From Gymnorhina tibicen (lineage: Eukaryota; Chordata; Aves; Passeriformes; Artamidae), in NCBI GenBank assembly GCA_013399875.1, contig VXAZ01001670.1, positions 124,001-188,000 on the forward strand: 64,000 bases of DNA, in the 5' to 3' direction. Below the pieces are notes generated by a model. It was given only the letters and a program-made list of their open reading frames with translations. It was not told where the DNA came from and made no database searches. The position numbers and the translations under genes are program-made. Below, in pieces: positions 47,401 through 60,400 of this stretch (the stretch's first letter is position 1; each line of letters begins with the position of its first letter).

Positions 47401-50400
47401 TTCATGAAGCTTCCACTTGTATTTACTTAGATCATCAAATTCTAACTTCGGTGGAACTTTCAGTATCTGACATGGAATTTCACAAGACACAAGTATTTTT
47501 TTCAGGTTTCAGAAACTGTAACTGTGACAAAGTCAGGAGATACTCCTTAAAATTCACAATGGCTGTTTAGAGTTTCTTCTGTGAGTTGTTGAGGGAAGCA
47601 GAAAAAGAATAATTGTCCTGTATCATGATCCATGTCAATGTGAGGCAAAAGGAAGATTTTCAGGGCACACAACAGTCCTTTGTGGCTTCTAAAGCCTTCC
47701 TTAATGTTATTGCCTCCGTTTTGGAGTGGATCACCATTCCTCGAGAAAAAGCCTGCTGGAGTGCCCCAGTGGTGTGATGAGATGTTTTTCCTTTAAAGGA
47801 CAGAGTTTCCCCTCAACTGACCACTTCAGAGCAACAACAGGAAAAAAAAAACCCAAAAAGTTCGTGAGAACTAGGTATGTTTCCGTTCCCAAACTGTCTG
47901 CGGAGGAGGAAGATCTTCCTGTTGCATTTATACTGTTTTAATCAATTTCATGTTTTCTCCCACTACAGAAGTGAATGTGCTGCTTCAGCGATTTGAACAT
48001 TTACAATGCCAAAGCAGCCCAGGCTACTTGAATCTTTTTGCAGCCCCTCCCTCCCCCTCCTTTCTTTGTTTGGGGCCAGGTAAATAGATAATATAAGTCA
48101 TTACTGAGATTACTGCAGTCTAGATCATTACCCAGAATACCATCTGCCAGTATTTTGTCAAGCTCCCTTCTATTAAAAAGCCATTAGATTACATCTGACA
48201 TTCATTTATGATCAGCAGATAAACCGGTTCACTTGATAGATAAATAGGAACCCAAGTAACTATTTTTTAATTGTGTCTACTACCATATGTTGTCATTCAT
48301 AATATATTTAATCACTGATCATGCTTTAATTAAATATGTCTTAAACCTCTTTGTCTTGTCAATAGAAGAAAAAAACAGATGGCAATACTTTGATGTGGCT
48401 TTGAGTTTACTGTAGACTTATATTTTCATTGACAAGCAATAAAGAATTCAATTTGAAAACAAATATATGTTATTAAGAAGTAGCATGCATGCAGGTTTAC
48501 TTCTGATATTTGGAGAACAGGAACTGTTGTGTAAAGTTGGTGATACTTGAATTTTGAAGAAAAATTCAGAAGTAATAGTAGTTTTTTATTAAGGAAAAGG
48601 GCTTTCACTGTCTTAAAGGTTTTTGTGTACTGTCTTAAAGGTATTTGTGTACATTTTTTGGAATACCTATTTTTAATATAGTGGGCAACAAAAATATAGG
48701 ATATTCCTGTTAAGAGTGTAAGTGTGCTTAGACTATGTAATTTTTACATTTAACAGAATAAAAGAAAACAGTGATAAGTTTCAAACTTAAAAGACCATTT
48801 TGTATCACCCTCTTTTTATTTTTCATATCTTAGTGTGTTAAAAAAAAAAGCTATGGAGTGTCCTGAGGATAACTCTATTGGAAATTTAGTTGCTACATAT
48901 TACTTAGTTTGCTTTCTGACTCCTGGCAGCCTGAACCAGAGATGCACGAGTCACAACAGAATGCAACAATCAGTGTCTCCTTCAGGGCAGTATGTAAGTT
49001 TACAAATAAGTCCATCATGTGATTAAAATTTCTTAGGAATTTCTGGGCTTAAAAAAATTAGATGTGGTTAACCTAAATACAACTGATATAATAGGACTTC
49101 ACAGTTCATACTTTCCATTATTCATCACTCTCTTTTGAAACATAACCTTCTGTGAATTTTTTTCCCCAGAAACATTCCAGCCATGAACTCTTTCCAAAGT
49201 TGTTGGGTTTTTTGTTATTGCTTTTTTTTTCTTTTGTGGAAAATGTCAAGACATTTTACATTGCTATTTCAGAATGTGGTAAAGAATAGAGATACATCCA
49301 CACAGAGACACACAGACGCGTATTTTTCCCATGGTAAAAAAAGAAGACGTGATCACACTTAAACAAAAGGAGATGGCCATACCAAGCATGACTGACATTT
49401 TTCACCTGATATATTGTACATAAAAACTCTGAAGTAGAAATCTTCCAGAAAAATAACATTCATGTAAGCTGTTGAATACTTGCAGATGAGCATTTTTTTC
49501 TGAGAAAGCAACCACATAATGCCAGCTGTAATAGTACTTTACACAGCCTAGGACTTCATCAGTTTTTTAATCATAAGGATGAAGGCATTGATGAACATGG
49601 AGGATAACTTCTTTAAAGGAAGTATTCCATAAGAAGCCAGAGCATGTTAAAGGAAAATACATGCCACCCCATGTGTCTCTATTTTCAGAAGATTTTTCTT
49701 GCCATGGGTGAAATCAACCCCGTGGCCAGCCAACCTTTCATTATGACTTTCTATCTAGTTATTTCTGTAGAATCTTGCTGAAACTAACTCTTTTTTTTTC
49801 CTTTCTTCTGTGTTCTCCCTCCATCTCTAAATGGGCAAGTTTGCCAGAATATGAAGGAGTGAGTGAAAGAAAGGAAAATCCTACAAGTGAAGATCTCCTT
49901 CATGAGAATCCATGAACTCTGTCTCCAGTGGTATACAGTAACCCTACAGCCTCACATGATTGTTACCCAAACTGAACATGCTTTGAGAAGTATGTTTTTA
50001 CACTCTACACACTCGAAGTGTAATATTTAAAGAGGACGTTGTACACTGACATTTTAGACAAGAAAAAATTTAGATAATTGTGAGAAAATTAAGACAAGCT
50101 GTAAAAGACAAAATTTTCAGAAGAAACTCATCTTACATTATCATAAGGTTAACTATATCTCAGTAGAAATCTGAAGTTTAGGCAACAACAATTAAGCAAC
50201 AATTTTTTAGTGATTAGTCAACAATACTAACATGATTAGTAAGCTAGCATTAAATAGTTGCATTTCAGTGACATATAAACAATTTGATTATTTTTTATTG
50301 TTTTTGCAAAAAGGTTTGAACATTTAAACAATTTTAAAATTTAATTTAAAGTCTTGAATTCCTCATGTGAAAATACCTGGAACTTAGGCACTAGGTGAAT

Positions 50401-51559
50401 CAGATTTAAATTAAGCATCTGGTACCAGATTCACTGCAGAGCTAGCACTCTCACCTCTAAGATGCAGCCTCTAATGCCTGTACAGCCTGCACCATGAGGG
50501 ACTCAAAATGGAAGGCTGTTTGGCAAATTATTTTCTCAGTGCTAAAATGATAGCTCAGTTTCTGCAGATACTAAAAAACAGTCAAGTATACCAAATAATA
50601 TTTTCCATATATTGAAGTTGTGTGATTGACCTTCATAGTTCTCAAAAAGCCATGCTGTGATAAAAAATTACGATCATTGATTAAATCACAAGTTTCTCAG
50701 GAAAGGAGCAATGAATACTTGTTGTCCTTGTTCCTAAAGTTGCAAATAAATCCCAGTAAGTACCTGGTAGTCCAGTCTCAAGGAAAGTAAGAAGTACAAG
50801 ACTGGCTCACTTATATGTGCTTAATTAAGGAAACATAAAAATTTTGATTTTAATTTTTTTTAAACTGGGAAGTTATTACAAAAATGTGAGCACAGAGCTA
50901 ATATTCAGAAAAAAAAGGTAAGAAAAAAGCAGAAAACAGATGAACTTTATTGGTAGCACTCATCAAAATGTCATAGCTTTGCTTGCCTTTTTGTTGCCTT
51001 CAACCACTTGGAGCTTGTGTTGGTCTGCAGTTTAGGAGAAGGGTAAGCATCAGAGAGGACCAAAGAAGAGAGACAGCCTTGGAATTAGCAGTGTAACAGT
51101 AGAATGTTAAAAAAATTAGCCCTTTATTTACCTTAAATAATGGAATGTCATATTCCTGCAGACTTACTTCTGAATCTTTGGAGTGTCTCCTTTAAAAAAA
51201 GTCATTGCCTTTATAATGGGCAGCTCTCCAAGCATTTGTCAAAAGATCAGACCTTTGTGCACACACACACACACAAAACAGTATCTGAACATGCCCTAAG
51301 TAGGTTAACCATTACAAAACACTTTAGACCTCATATGCCTATCTCACACAGAACAGCAGGTATGGGAAAACAGTAAAATAACTGGTTTTACTGTTTCCAT
51401 AATACATTAAAAGCATTTTGTACAGCTTTTTTTCATCACTGGTTGGTATCAGTGGGAGGACAAGAACACCCAGCTGATTGATTTTTGTTCATATTGTTCC
51501 AACACTGCTGCAGTCCAGGGTCCAGCCCTTCTAGGCATCATGTTGCAAACTGACACAGG
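44463..51559. other. Intergenic DNA downstream of DIO2
   Basis: About 7.1 kb of AT-rich unique sequence with no recognised exon, RNA gene or transposon. A short tandem duplication occurs near 48611-48652, where 'tactgtcttaaaggtttttgtg' is followed by a near-copy. Open frames are all under 90 codons and unremarkable. Confidence 0.5.
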
Positions 51560-52589
51560 ACCACTTGGTGGATGAAGAACTGGCTGCATATCCTCACACA
51601 AAGACTTGTGGTCAATGACTCACTACATGTAGAGACCAGTGACAAGTGGTCCGTCAGGGGTTGGTACTGGGGCCAGTACTGCTCAATATCTCTGGTGAGA
51701 TTGAGTGCACCCTCAGTAAGTTTGCTGACAGCACCAAGATGAGTGGTGCAGTTGACACGTTGGAGGGAAGGGGTGCCATCCAGAGGGACCTTGACACGCT
51801 TGAGAGGTGGGCAGATGCAAACCTCATGAAGTTCAACAATGCAAAGTGCAAGGTCCTGCAACTGGGTCACAGCAATCCCAGACAAACCTACAGGTTGGGC
51901 AGAGAAGTGAGTGAGAGCAGGCCTGTGAATAAAAGGCTTTGGCGTGATGGTTGATGAAAAACTCAACATGAGCCATCAGTGTGCGCTCACAGCCTGGAAA
52001 GCCAACCCAGTCCTGGGCTGCATCAAAAGAGGCGTGACCAGCAGGATGACAGAGGTGATTCTGCTCCTCTACTCTTGTCTCTTGAGACCCCACCTGGAGT
52101 GCTGCATAGGTGCCTTCAATAGGAAGGACATAGACCTGTTGGAGCAAGTCCAGAGGAGCGTCACGAAGGTAAGAGGACTGGAACACTTCCCCTGTCAAGA
52201 CAGGCTGAGAAATTTGGGACTGTTCACCCTGGAAAAGAGAAGGTTGCATGAAGACCTCGTAGCAGCATTCCAGTATCCAAAGGGGGCCTACAGGGAAGCT
52301 GGAGAGAGACTCTTTGTCAGGAACTGTAGTGATAGGACAAGGAGTAATGGATGCAAACTGAAAGAGGGGAGATTTAGGCTAGTGTTAGGAAGAAAATCTT
52401 TACTGTGAGGCACTGGAACAGGTTGCCCAGGGAGGCTGTGGATGCCCCAACCCTGGCAGTGTTTTTAGATGAGGCCTTGACCAACCTGATCTAGTGAGAG
52501 GTGTCCCTGCCCATGGCAGGGGGGTTTGAGACAAGATGATCTCTGCAGTACCGTACAACCCTTAACATTCCATGATTCTCTGATTCTAG
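51560..52589 (+). mobile_element. CR1 LINE, ORF2 C-terminus plus 3' UTR (plus orientation, longest copy here)
   Basis: About 1.03 kb of CR1 in plus orientation. The reading at 51646-51954 covers the end of the reverse transcriptase domain and the region after it ([24 protein letters not shown] where CR1 has an FADDTK-type motif, [26 protein letters not shown]). After a frameshift near 51945 it continues at 51944-52408 ([60 protein letters not shown]). The 3' UTR ends with the tail ATTCCATGATTCTCTGATTC. It is 5'-truncated and broken by the frameshift and a lost catalytic-motif aspartate (S for D), so it is inactive. Confidence 0.93.
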
Positions 52590-54275
52590 AGTTGTTCCCT
52601 GGAGAACAGTTTCTAGGGCTTTCTCCATTACAATTTTAAGTGATGAGACACGTAACTACTTTCCATTGGTGTTTACAAGTTCAGTTACCTTCAGAAGGTT
52701 TTTGGTTTTGGGTTTTTTTCTGTTGGATAAAGCTTTCTTTCCCTTTTTTGAATTTTCTGAGACACCCAATCTCCCTTGTTATTAACTAAAAATCATGCAA
52801 ACAAACCGCATGCCTTTATCCAGGCTTTCATCCAACCCAATTCTCCCACGTTTCCTGTTTCTCAGCCCTTTGCTTTAAACCTTAGACCACACTGACTAGT
52901 CCAAATTCTATTTTAAAAATCACTTACATATAAATAAGGCTTAGAGTAGTTGTAAGATTTTGAAGAGCTCAGGTAGGAAAATCAATAGCCAACATTCTGT
53001 CTTGGTCTTCTGTAAATAGATATTTGCAAATATAATTGAAGTTTTTTTTGCTTGGGATGCATACAAGCTGACATTTTGTGGGAGCCTATCCTCTGTTTAA
53101 AATAAGAACAAATATGTGTTAAAGTTCCCACTGTAGGTCTTTGAAGGAAACTGGTAATTCAGACAACATTGTATACTAAATACTCACTGAATATCTTGTT
53201 ATGCTCTGGAAGTTACTTGCAGGGTGTTAGTTGATACTGGTAACAGTTACAACAAGAATTCAGCTTTTTTGACTTATTTCCGTAAAAGATGAGAATCTTT
53301 CCACCACCACTTCAATATCACTCAGGGAAATAAGGAAAATGTAGCTGTTCTTTTGGATAACTTTGTTATTTAAAAATACACCTTCATTTCTTTCAACGCC
53401 ACATAGTTTCTCTTTCAATTCTAGTTCTTCCAGGTCTGACATTATTCCTGGACAGTTCTTTATTCATTTATGTAATTGTGGATCTCTACCTTTCATGCCA
53501 AAGGCACAGGTAGGCCTTGTTGCTTAAGCAGCATTCTGATCCATGGGCATTTTTCTAAGGGTTTGGGTTTGGTTTCTTTTCTGAATAGCTGGGCAGCTGC
53601 AGGATGTCAGATGATGAGTGTCCCAGCAGTTGGAACAGTGCTCTCTGAATTGGTATTGCACTAGAGATCCTCTAACACATCTGTAGACTGCTGCCAGCTA
53701 GGCCTTGGTGACCCTGGGCACTGCCGAATTTCTGTTAAGCTTGCACAAGAGGAGTGGTATTTCCCCACTCTCTTTCAAAGTATTAGTTTGCGCAAATCCC
53801 TTTTTCTTCCTTGCATTTGACCAGCTCTTCCCAGGCAGGGTCTCAGTCCTGCTTATTACAGCTGCAGTCCTGGCACTCTGGGCTTTCATGTGAAGCTCAG
53901 ACACGGACTAGCTCTTGCTGCCTTTCTGTAGCAGGTGATCAGAGGACAACTGCTGACAAGCAGTGTTGAGTGCTGCCTGGATGGCACGTGCTGAGCTGTG
54001 TGTGGAAAAACGGTCAGATCAAGTGGAATTGGCATAACCCTAACCCAAACTTGTATAAATAGTGCATCAAAAAGCTTTGCCAATGAAGAGAAGACCTACC
54101 AATTATGCAGCCTATGGCTTAAAAACAAATTGTACTATCAGAACCTGTGTTCACTTATAGGGAACAAAGTAGGGATGTTTGTTTTGTTGGCCCTCAGTTT
54201 ATAAGGCCTGCAGATTTCATTGGTTTTTAACTGACTCTTGTGAAACTGCCTTACAATGCTTCTTTTCCCTTTCCC
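52590..54275. other. Intergenic DNA
   Basis: AT-rich unique sequence with no recognised gene or repeat before the pyrimidine microsatellite. Confidence 0.5.
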
Positions 54276-54433
54276 CTTTCCTTTCCTTTCCTTTCCTTTC
54301 CTTTCCTTTCCTTTCCTTTCCTTTCCTTTCCTTTCCTTTCCTTTCCTTTCCTTTCCTTTCCTTTCNTTTTCTTTTTCTTTTTCTTTTTCTTTTTCTTTTT
54401 CTTTTTCTTTTTCTTTTTCTTTTTCTTTTTCTT
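54276..54433. repeat. Compound pyrimidine microsatellite: (CTTTC)n then (TTTTTC)n, with one N
   Basis: About 18 perfect CTTTC pentamers run from 54276 to 54365. One ambiguous base lies at 54366. About 11 perfect TTTTTC hexamers then run to 54433, with C at every sixth position from 54371 to 54431. The long Lys/Glu/Arg- or Phe/Leu/Ser-rich open frames here are artefacts of the repeat. The whole tract is pyrimidine on the plus strand and could form triplex DNA. Confidence 0.95.
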
Positions 54434-57400
54434 GACACGACATGTTCAAACATTACTATCCTCTACTCCTTACCCTAGAACACATGTGCACACCCACAAA
54501 TGAAAAGGCATCTCATGCTCTTCGTATGTTAAGGGGCTGAATTTCTAATGAGTTCAGCTCCCATACAGCTAATTTCATAATGATCAGATTCCCAGAAGAG
54601 GCTGACCTGCCAGTTTTGTGAACTGGAATAAATGGGACTGAGATTCTGCCATTAGTGTTTTGGGAGCTCTCTGAGTATGCAATATATGAGAGCTTTGCTT
54701 TATTGCTACATCAAACAGACACTAAGGCAAAATCAAAAATATTTGAAAATGATGTAAGAAGAACCTTGGTTTCAGGTGTCAGGCATTAAGAAAAAGCCCC
54801 TAGACTTATTCTTGTCTTCCTTAATACAGGCTAATGCTTCTTACTTGTCTTTGAATGGCAGCAGGTTCTGGACCTGTCCATTTTCTTGTTTATGTACTGC
54901 CAGGCCTACTTTGAAATTCTTCTAATCTGTAGCCCAGAACAAGTGGAAATCTCATCAGACCTGTTAAATCCTTGCCTTCCCCTGGGGCTGTCGTTCAGTG
55001 AATGCCCTCCCTTTGAGCTCTCCCCATAAAACTGAATTCCTTGTTCAGGACAGGAAAGTTATGGACTGGTGTTTTTTTTTTACTGAAGAGATAAGGTGGA
55101 GCTTATACCTAGCCAACGAAAAGTACCTGCTTGTATTAACCCAGACCTGATCTGTCTTCTGCTGGTTTTGGTAAGTAAAAAGATATATGTATGCATTAGT
55201 TGGAGAAAACGAGATGTCCCCAGATACTAATGATAAGGGGTTGTTTTTGTTAGACCAAGTAGAGCTGGGCAGTTCACCACAGAGGAACACATGCTTCTTG
55301 ATGCTGGTCAGCTTTGGAAAAAGACTTGATCTTTGACTATTGCTTGTGGCTGGGCCAGTCATGATTTTCATGGCAGAAGAAAAGTTTTGAAAGAAAGTGG
55401 ATTTGCACAGCAAAATATCAACCACAGCATTAGCAAAGTTGAGAATGGAAGGCACTAAGACATCTTTGCAAATGAAACCCCTAGAATTCTACAAACCTAC
55501 CCTAGTCTGTTTGGCACTGTATGAGGGCAGAAGTAACATGCTCAGTTCATTTAGCACTCAGTTTTTCTCTTATTTAATAATAGTCTTATTTGAGAGGAAA
55601 TTCTCCCGCCTTCCTTAGTTTACCAAATAATTACTAATTGCTAAATTAAACCTGAAGCAGGTGTAAATTTACACTGCCCCAACACAGCAGGCAGAAAAGG
55701 ACTCTGATTCCTATACTAGTGGTTCCAGCTGAGGGCTTGGCTGTGGAGCTGCCTCTGCAGAGACATACAAGAAGAGGCTTTTTTTTTTCGTTTTTTTTTT
55801 ACAGGTCTGGACACAGTGCAAGGTATGTGCTCTTGAAAAAGACTTGGGCTATTCTTTAGGGTGTGGGGGTGGTAGTGAATATCTTTTGGGCTTATGGTTT
55901 CTTTCAAATCTGAAAGACGATATTGCTTATACCAATTCAATTCCAGACAATGTGGTGGCAGGGACCAGGAAATTTAAAGAGGATAGGAGCTTTTACTTTT
56001 CTTCATATGCATTGCCCCCTAGCCTATTTCCTGCATTCTGTAGGAGAACACTTCTTTTTTAGCTCAAATATGTTGGTACTTCCAGTGCTGATGATCAGTT
56101 TTGCACTGTCGAGGGAGCTACAATAACAGTCTTTAAAACAGCATTTGGCATTCAAGCAAATATCCCCAAACAAAGATGATAGTCGCCTATCATCCCTTGC
56201 TTCAGGCTGACTGCCCTCAAAATTTTTCAGCTTAAAGCTGTGGTGGTCATGGCCTGGGGTGTATCACGGACTTCCTGGCTTTGTCCTCAGGGTTATTGCA
56301 ACAGTTGCGCTGTGAAGGAACAATGAGGTAGTGGGAAAACGCTCTCATATCTGGGTTTGACTTCTTTGCAACTGGTACTTAAGCTTGGAAATTGTGTGTG
56401 AGGAGACAGTAATGTGGCTACAGTTAAATTAGTGCTTTACCTCCTAAAAAGTGGAGTACTCTTAGAGATAGTCTGGTTTTTAGCCTTTAAAAATCTGGGT
56501 GACTCTTGCTTTGCATTAGCTAATATTCTGAATATGTGTACAGGAAAACCTGAGCACAGAATCAATCACTAGGGATTTTTTCAAGGTTAAACAATGAATT
56601 AGTTGTAGTGATTAATTACATCTCACCTCTTAATTCCTGAGAAATTAGAGAATCATACTGTTTTGCTAAGTAATTCCCATGCCTTTCCTTTATTCCTCGA
56701 CACTATTTTCCCACAGCTTCTTGAAAGCTCAAGGGTGGACATGCTGTTTTCCAGCCTTTAGTAGACTTGCAAAGAGTCAGCTGTGCATTTAATTTCTGTC
56801 CTTGTTCTGAGACAGTGGTTGTTTAGCCTGGAGAGCCAAATATCTCTGGGGCAAAGTAATCGGCCTCTATGCATGGTTTGTAACTAATACTATTGTAATA
56901 CAGAAGAAACATGAAGCACTCAATGTTTCTTTCCAATACCATGGCACTCAAGCAAGTAGGATATGTTTGAGACATGCCAGCTTCTTAATCCAGAGAGTCT
57001 GCATGATAAATATGAAATAGTAGGTTGGAACCTGCAAAGACAGCTCCTGCCTTCCCCTTATGATATAGTGCTTTCACACTTGCAGAGAAGCAAATTTGTA
57101 TAATATCATGCATCTGTCATAGAGAGGGGATTTTTTTTTCCCCTCTGTTGTCAAAACAAAAAAAGTGTAAGAAATCAAAGGGTAAAAACATTTTCAGATT
57201 TGTGTGTTCAACTTGAGGTTCTGCCTTTTCTTTAGCTGGCTAAAGAATGTGATTTGCTCTTTGGAGTTTCTCAGCATCAGTTATTAATGTATGTTTTCAT
57301 GTGGGGGGAAATGGCAGGAAATGCACAGCTGAAATTACAGTTGTTTGACCTAGTTTGTGAAGTCCTAGGCTGTGAGTTTTTCAGACTCTAAAGTCCAGTT

Positions 57401-60400
57401 CTGTGAGAGGAGCCACCTTTAAGAGATGTGTTAGTTGTTCATGTTGTGTTTGATTTATGGGAGAAGATTCTAAATCTGGTTTAATTTTGGGATGCTGAAA
57501 TAGAAAGATGTTAACAGTCTGAAAAGATTGTGTGACATGAATACCAAGAAGAGAGGGGTCAGGTAAAGGAAATATTTAGGATTGTAGGCAGGATAAATAT
57601 AAGCAAAGGAAAACTGAGATGTAACATCATAAGAAAAATCCTGGAATTAAAATGTATTCAGCTGATTTGCATGTACAGTTGCATAATCCTAGCTCTTTAG
57701 GACAGTCAACATTAGAATAGAAATACACCAGAAATGTACTTATATATCTGTAGGCTGTAGCTATAGACTATCTAAAGAATCTGCCTGCACGTATTTTAAA
57801 GCACTTCTCACTTCACTACTAGAAAAGGTGACTGGGGGACAACCTGCTGAGCCAGGGAAGTGGTCTACATGGCCTATGTACTTCTTCTGAACAAAAGCTC
57901 TGGAGCCCAGTTCTCTTGCTTTATCAGATCACTGTAAGCACTTTCCCATGTAAATAGGTGGGATTTCCTGGGAACACATCCTTATAAAACTTTTCTTTCA
58001 CTCCCTCTACTCAGTGCTTCCATGTAATCTTAACAGCTATCTGATTTTAAACTAGATTTTCAGATCCCCAAAGCTAGGTGAACCTGAATGAAAGTGGCAT
58101 CACCACTTCTCCTTCTGCCATGTAGAAAGCACTCATAGGTCATTATATTACAAAGCTGAACATACCACTTGGTTTTCCTGTGTAAACCTAATGCATTTAT
58201 TAAGGCTGATGTATCTTTTACAGCAATGAGAGTTTGGCTTTTCTGCATTGTATCTAGTGTGGGCAATAGAATTAAAGTTAGCCCCAGTACTAGTGTGTTA
58301 ATTTTTAAAAAAAATATTATTTCAGTTGTCTTTGAATAGTGGCTTTAAGCACTGAGTAAAAGGTAAATTTGGGTCCTTTCCAGCTTTGGAGTGTCAACAG
58401 ATTTGCTAGGCTTGAGTAATTCTATTTTTTTTTTGTAAGTTATTAAAGCTAACAGACAGAATTCAGCCATTACCAGGGTTTTCTGTAAATCTTCAATTCC
58501 CTTACACACTGCCAGTTGCTAACAGCACATGGAGCTAATCCGAGGTGGCTGAGCTTCTGGAATCTGCAGGCTGAATTAGTTGAAAAGGACTTAAGACACA
58601 TTGCCCAAATGTGAGACTTTTTTTAGATGGTAAGTCATCCTTGCATTTTAAGGCTAGAAATGGATCCAGACAAACATTGCTGAACTGGAGAAGAAATATG
58701 GATACAAATTTTGAAACTAATATTTTTCTCTACTGGAAAAGAACCCCCTAATTTTCTATTTATCCTGTTCCTCCTTTCCCTAACAAAGCAGTATTTTTCT
58801 GATCATGTGAATTTTATTTACTGACTACCAAGTAATTGCATGGTGAGTAATTGGATGGCTTTGCAGGACTGGAAATGGAATGCTGACTGCTTAACCTGTA
58901 GGTGAGTATTCCAGCGCTGTGCTGTCCCAGCAGTGAGGGCAGATTGCTCTCAAATGCCGGCTGCGTGACGGGGTGGGATTCAGCCCGGTGGAGTCAAGCG
59001 TGTGCTTCGCAAGGAACCACTTAGCTCTGCTGGCAGCCTTGGGAAAGGAGCAAGGACAAAACGGTTCTTAGGAAGAATGTCTCTCCCACTAACTACCCAT
59101 TGTCTGGATGCACTGTATCTGTGGCTATCTGAGAACATAGAAGTACTTGTAGTAATCGAAATCTCAATTTGTTCATGCTGAGTACCTGCCGAGCTCTGTT
59201 ATCTTTCACTGACACTAGATGAAAATTAAATATTTGATTTAGCTGCAGGACCTTAAGTAACTGCCTAAATCACTGCTGGAAAAGTAAATAAGATTTTAAA
59301 AGAAAAATTTGTAGTGCAGAAACTGCCAGAAGGAAGCAGTACTCAGCACCACTTTAGTTGAAAGAGGGGAACAATTCCTGCCATTTCTCAGCAGTGGATC
59401 TTTTCTTTCTGACCCAGCAGCAGTTGATTAGCTACCCTGAGCTGTTGTAATCTGCACCAGGTCCCACTAAAATCGCTGGGTTTTTTGCTTAAGAAGGAAT
59501 GGTGAAAAAATGCAGCCCAGCTGTTACAATATAGAAACATACAGGAGCAAAGCTTGTAAAAAGAAGCCCAGCACAGAGAGAGCTTTTATTCATAGTTTTT
59601 TCTCCTTTTCTTTTTCTTTTTTTTTTTTTTTTAAACACCATGGAACTTTTTCCTCTTATAGTTTTTTGCAAATCTTCTTCCCGTTGTTGCTGGGAGATTT
59701 AAAACAAACAGCCAAACAACCAAGGGCATTTAATGAACTCTGAATTGCCTTGCTATTAACTGAGAGAATTTCTAGGTTTCCCACTTCCCCAACTGGCCTA
59801 AAATCACAAAAATAACCTCATCTTGTTATAATCCTGTTTCACAACTCGTTTTTCACTGCTTAATTCCACTCTAGACTGGATTTTTCTTTCTCAGCTCTCA
59901 TTTTCCCTACTACACATGTATCCACTCTTCCTCTGTCACAAACAAGCTTGCTCACACACCCCCACACATCCATGCTCACATACATCAGGAGTGGTTTACA
60001 GCTCAGTTTGAAAGATGTTTCTTAACAACAACAACAAAAAAGCTTTCATTGTTTCTGATGTGGAGCACAACTAACAAAACAAAGGAAACCAGAGTGGGCA
60101 GTAAAACTCTTGTGGTGTGCAAGCTCAGTTGTGGGAAATGTGGTGTTAATTTTTCTTATTTTAAAACTCACTAATGCCTCTCACAGAACTTAAAAGAACA
60201 TTTTGTTTACTTAAAAAGTAAAAAAAAATAATCTGATGACTTAGTTATATGGGATTTATTTGGATTCTTTCTTTTTCTCAACTAGGAAAGTTTGTAGGAA
60301 AACAGGATATTTGTCTCTGAAGAGGTTGTCTGCCACTTATTTCCTGCATAAACTTCCTGCTGTTGCTACTTCAGAAACTACTGTCTAATCTACTCGTGTC

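Noticed and set aside
54138..54503. Long Lys/Glu/Arg- or Phe/Leu/Ser-rich frames on both strands
   Set aside because: Pure translations of the pentamer/hexamer microsatellite.
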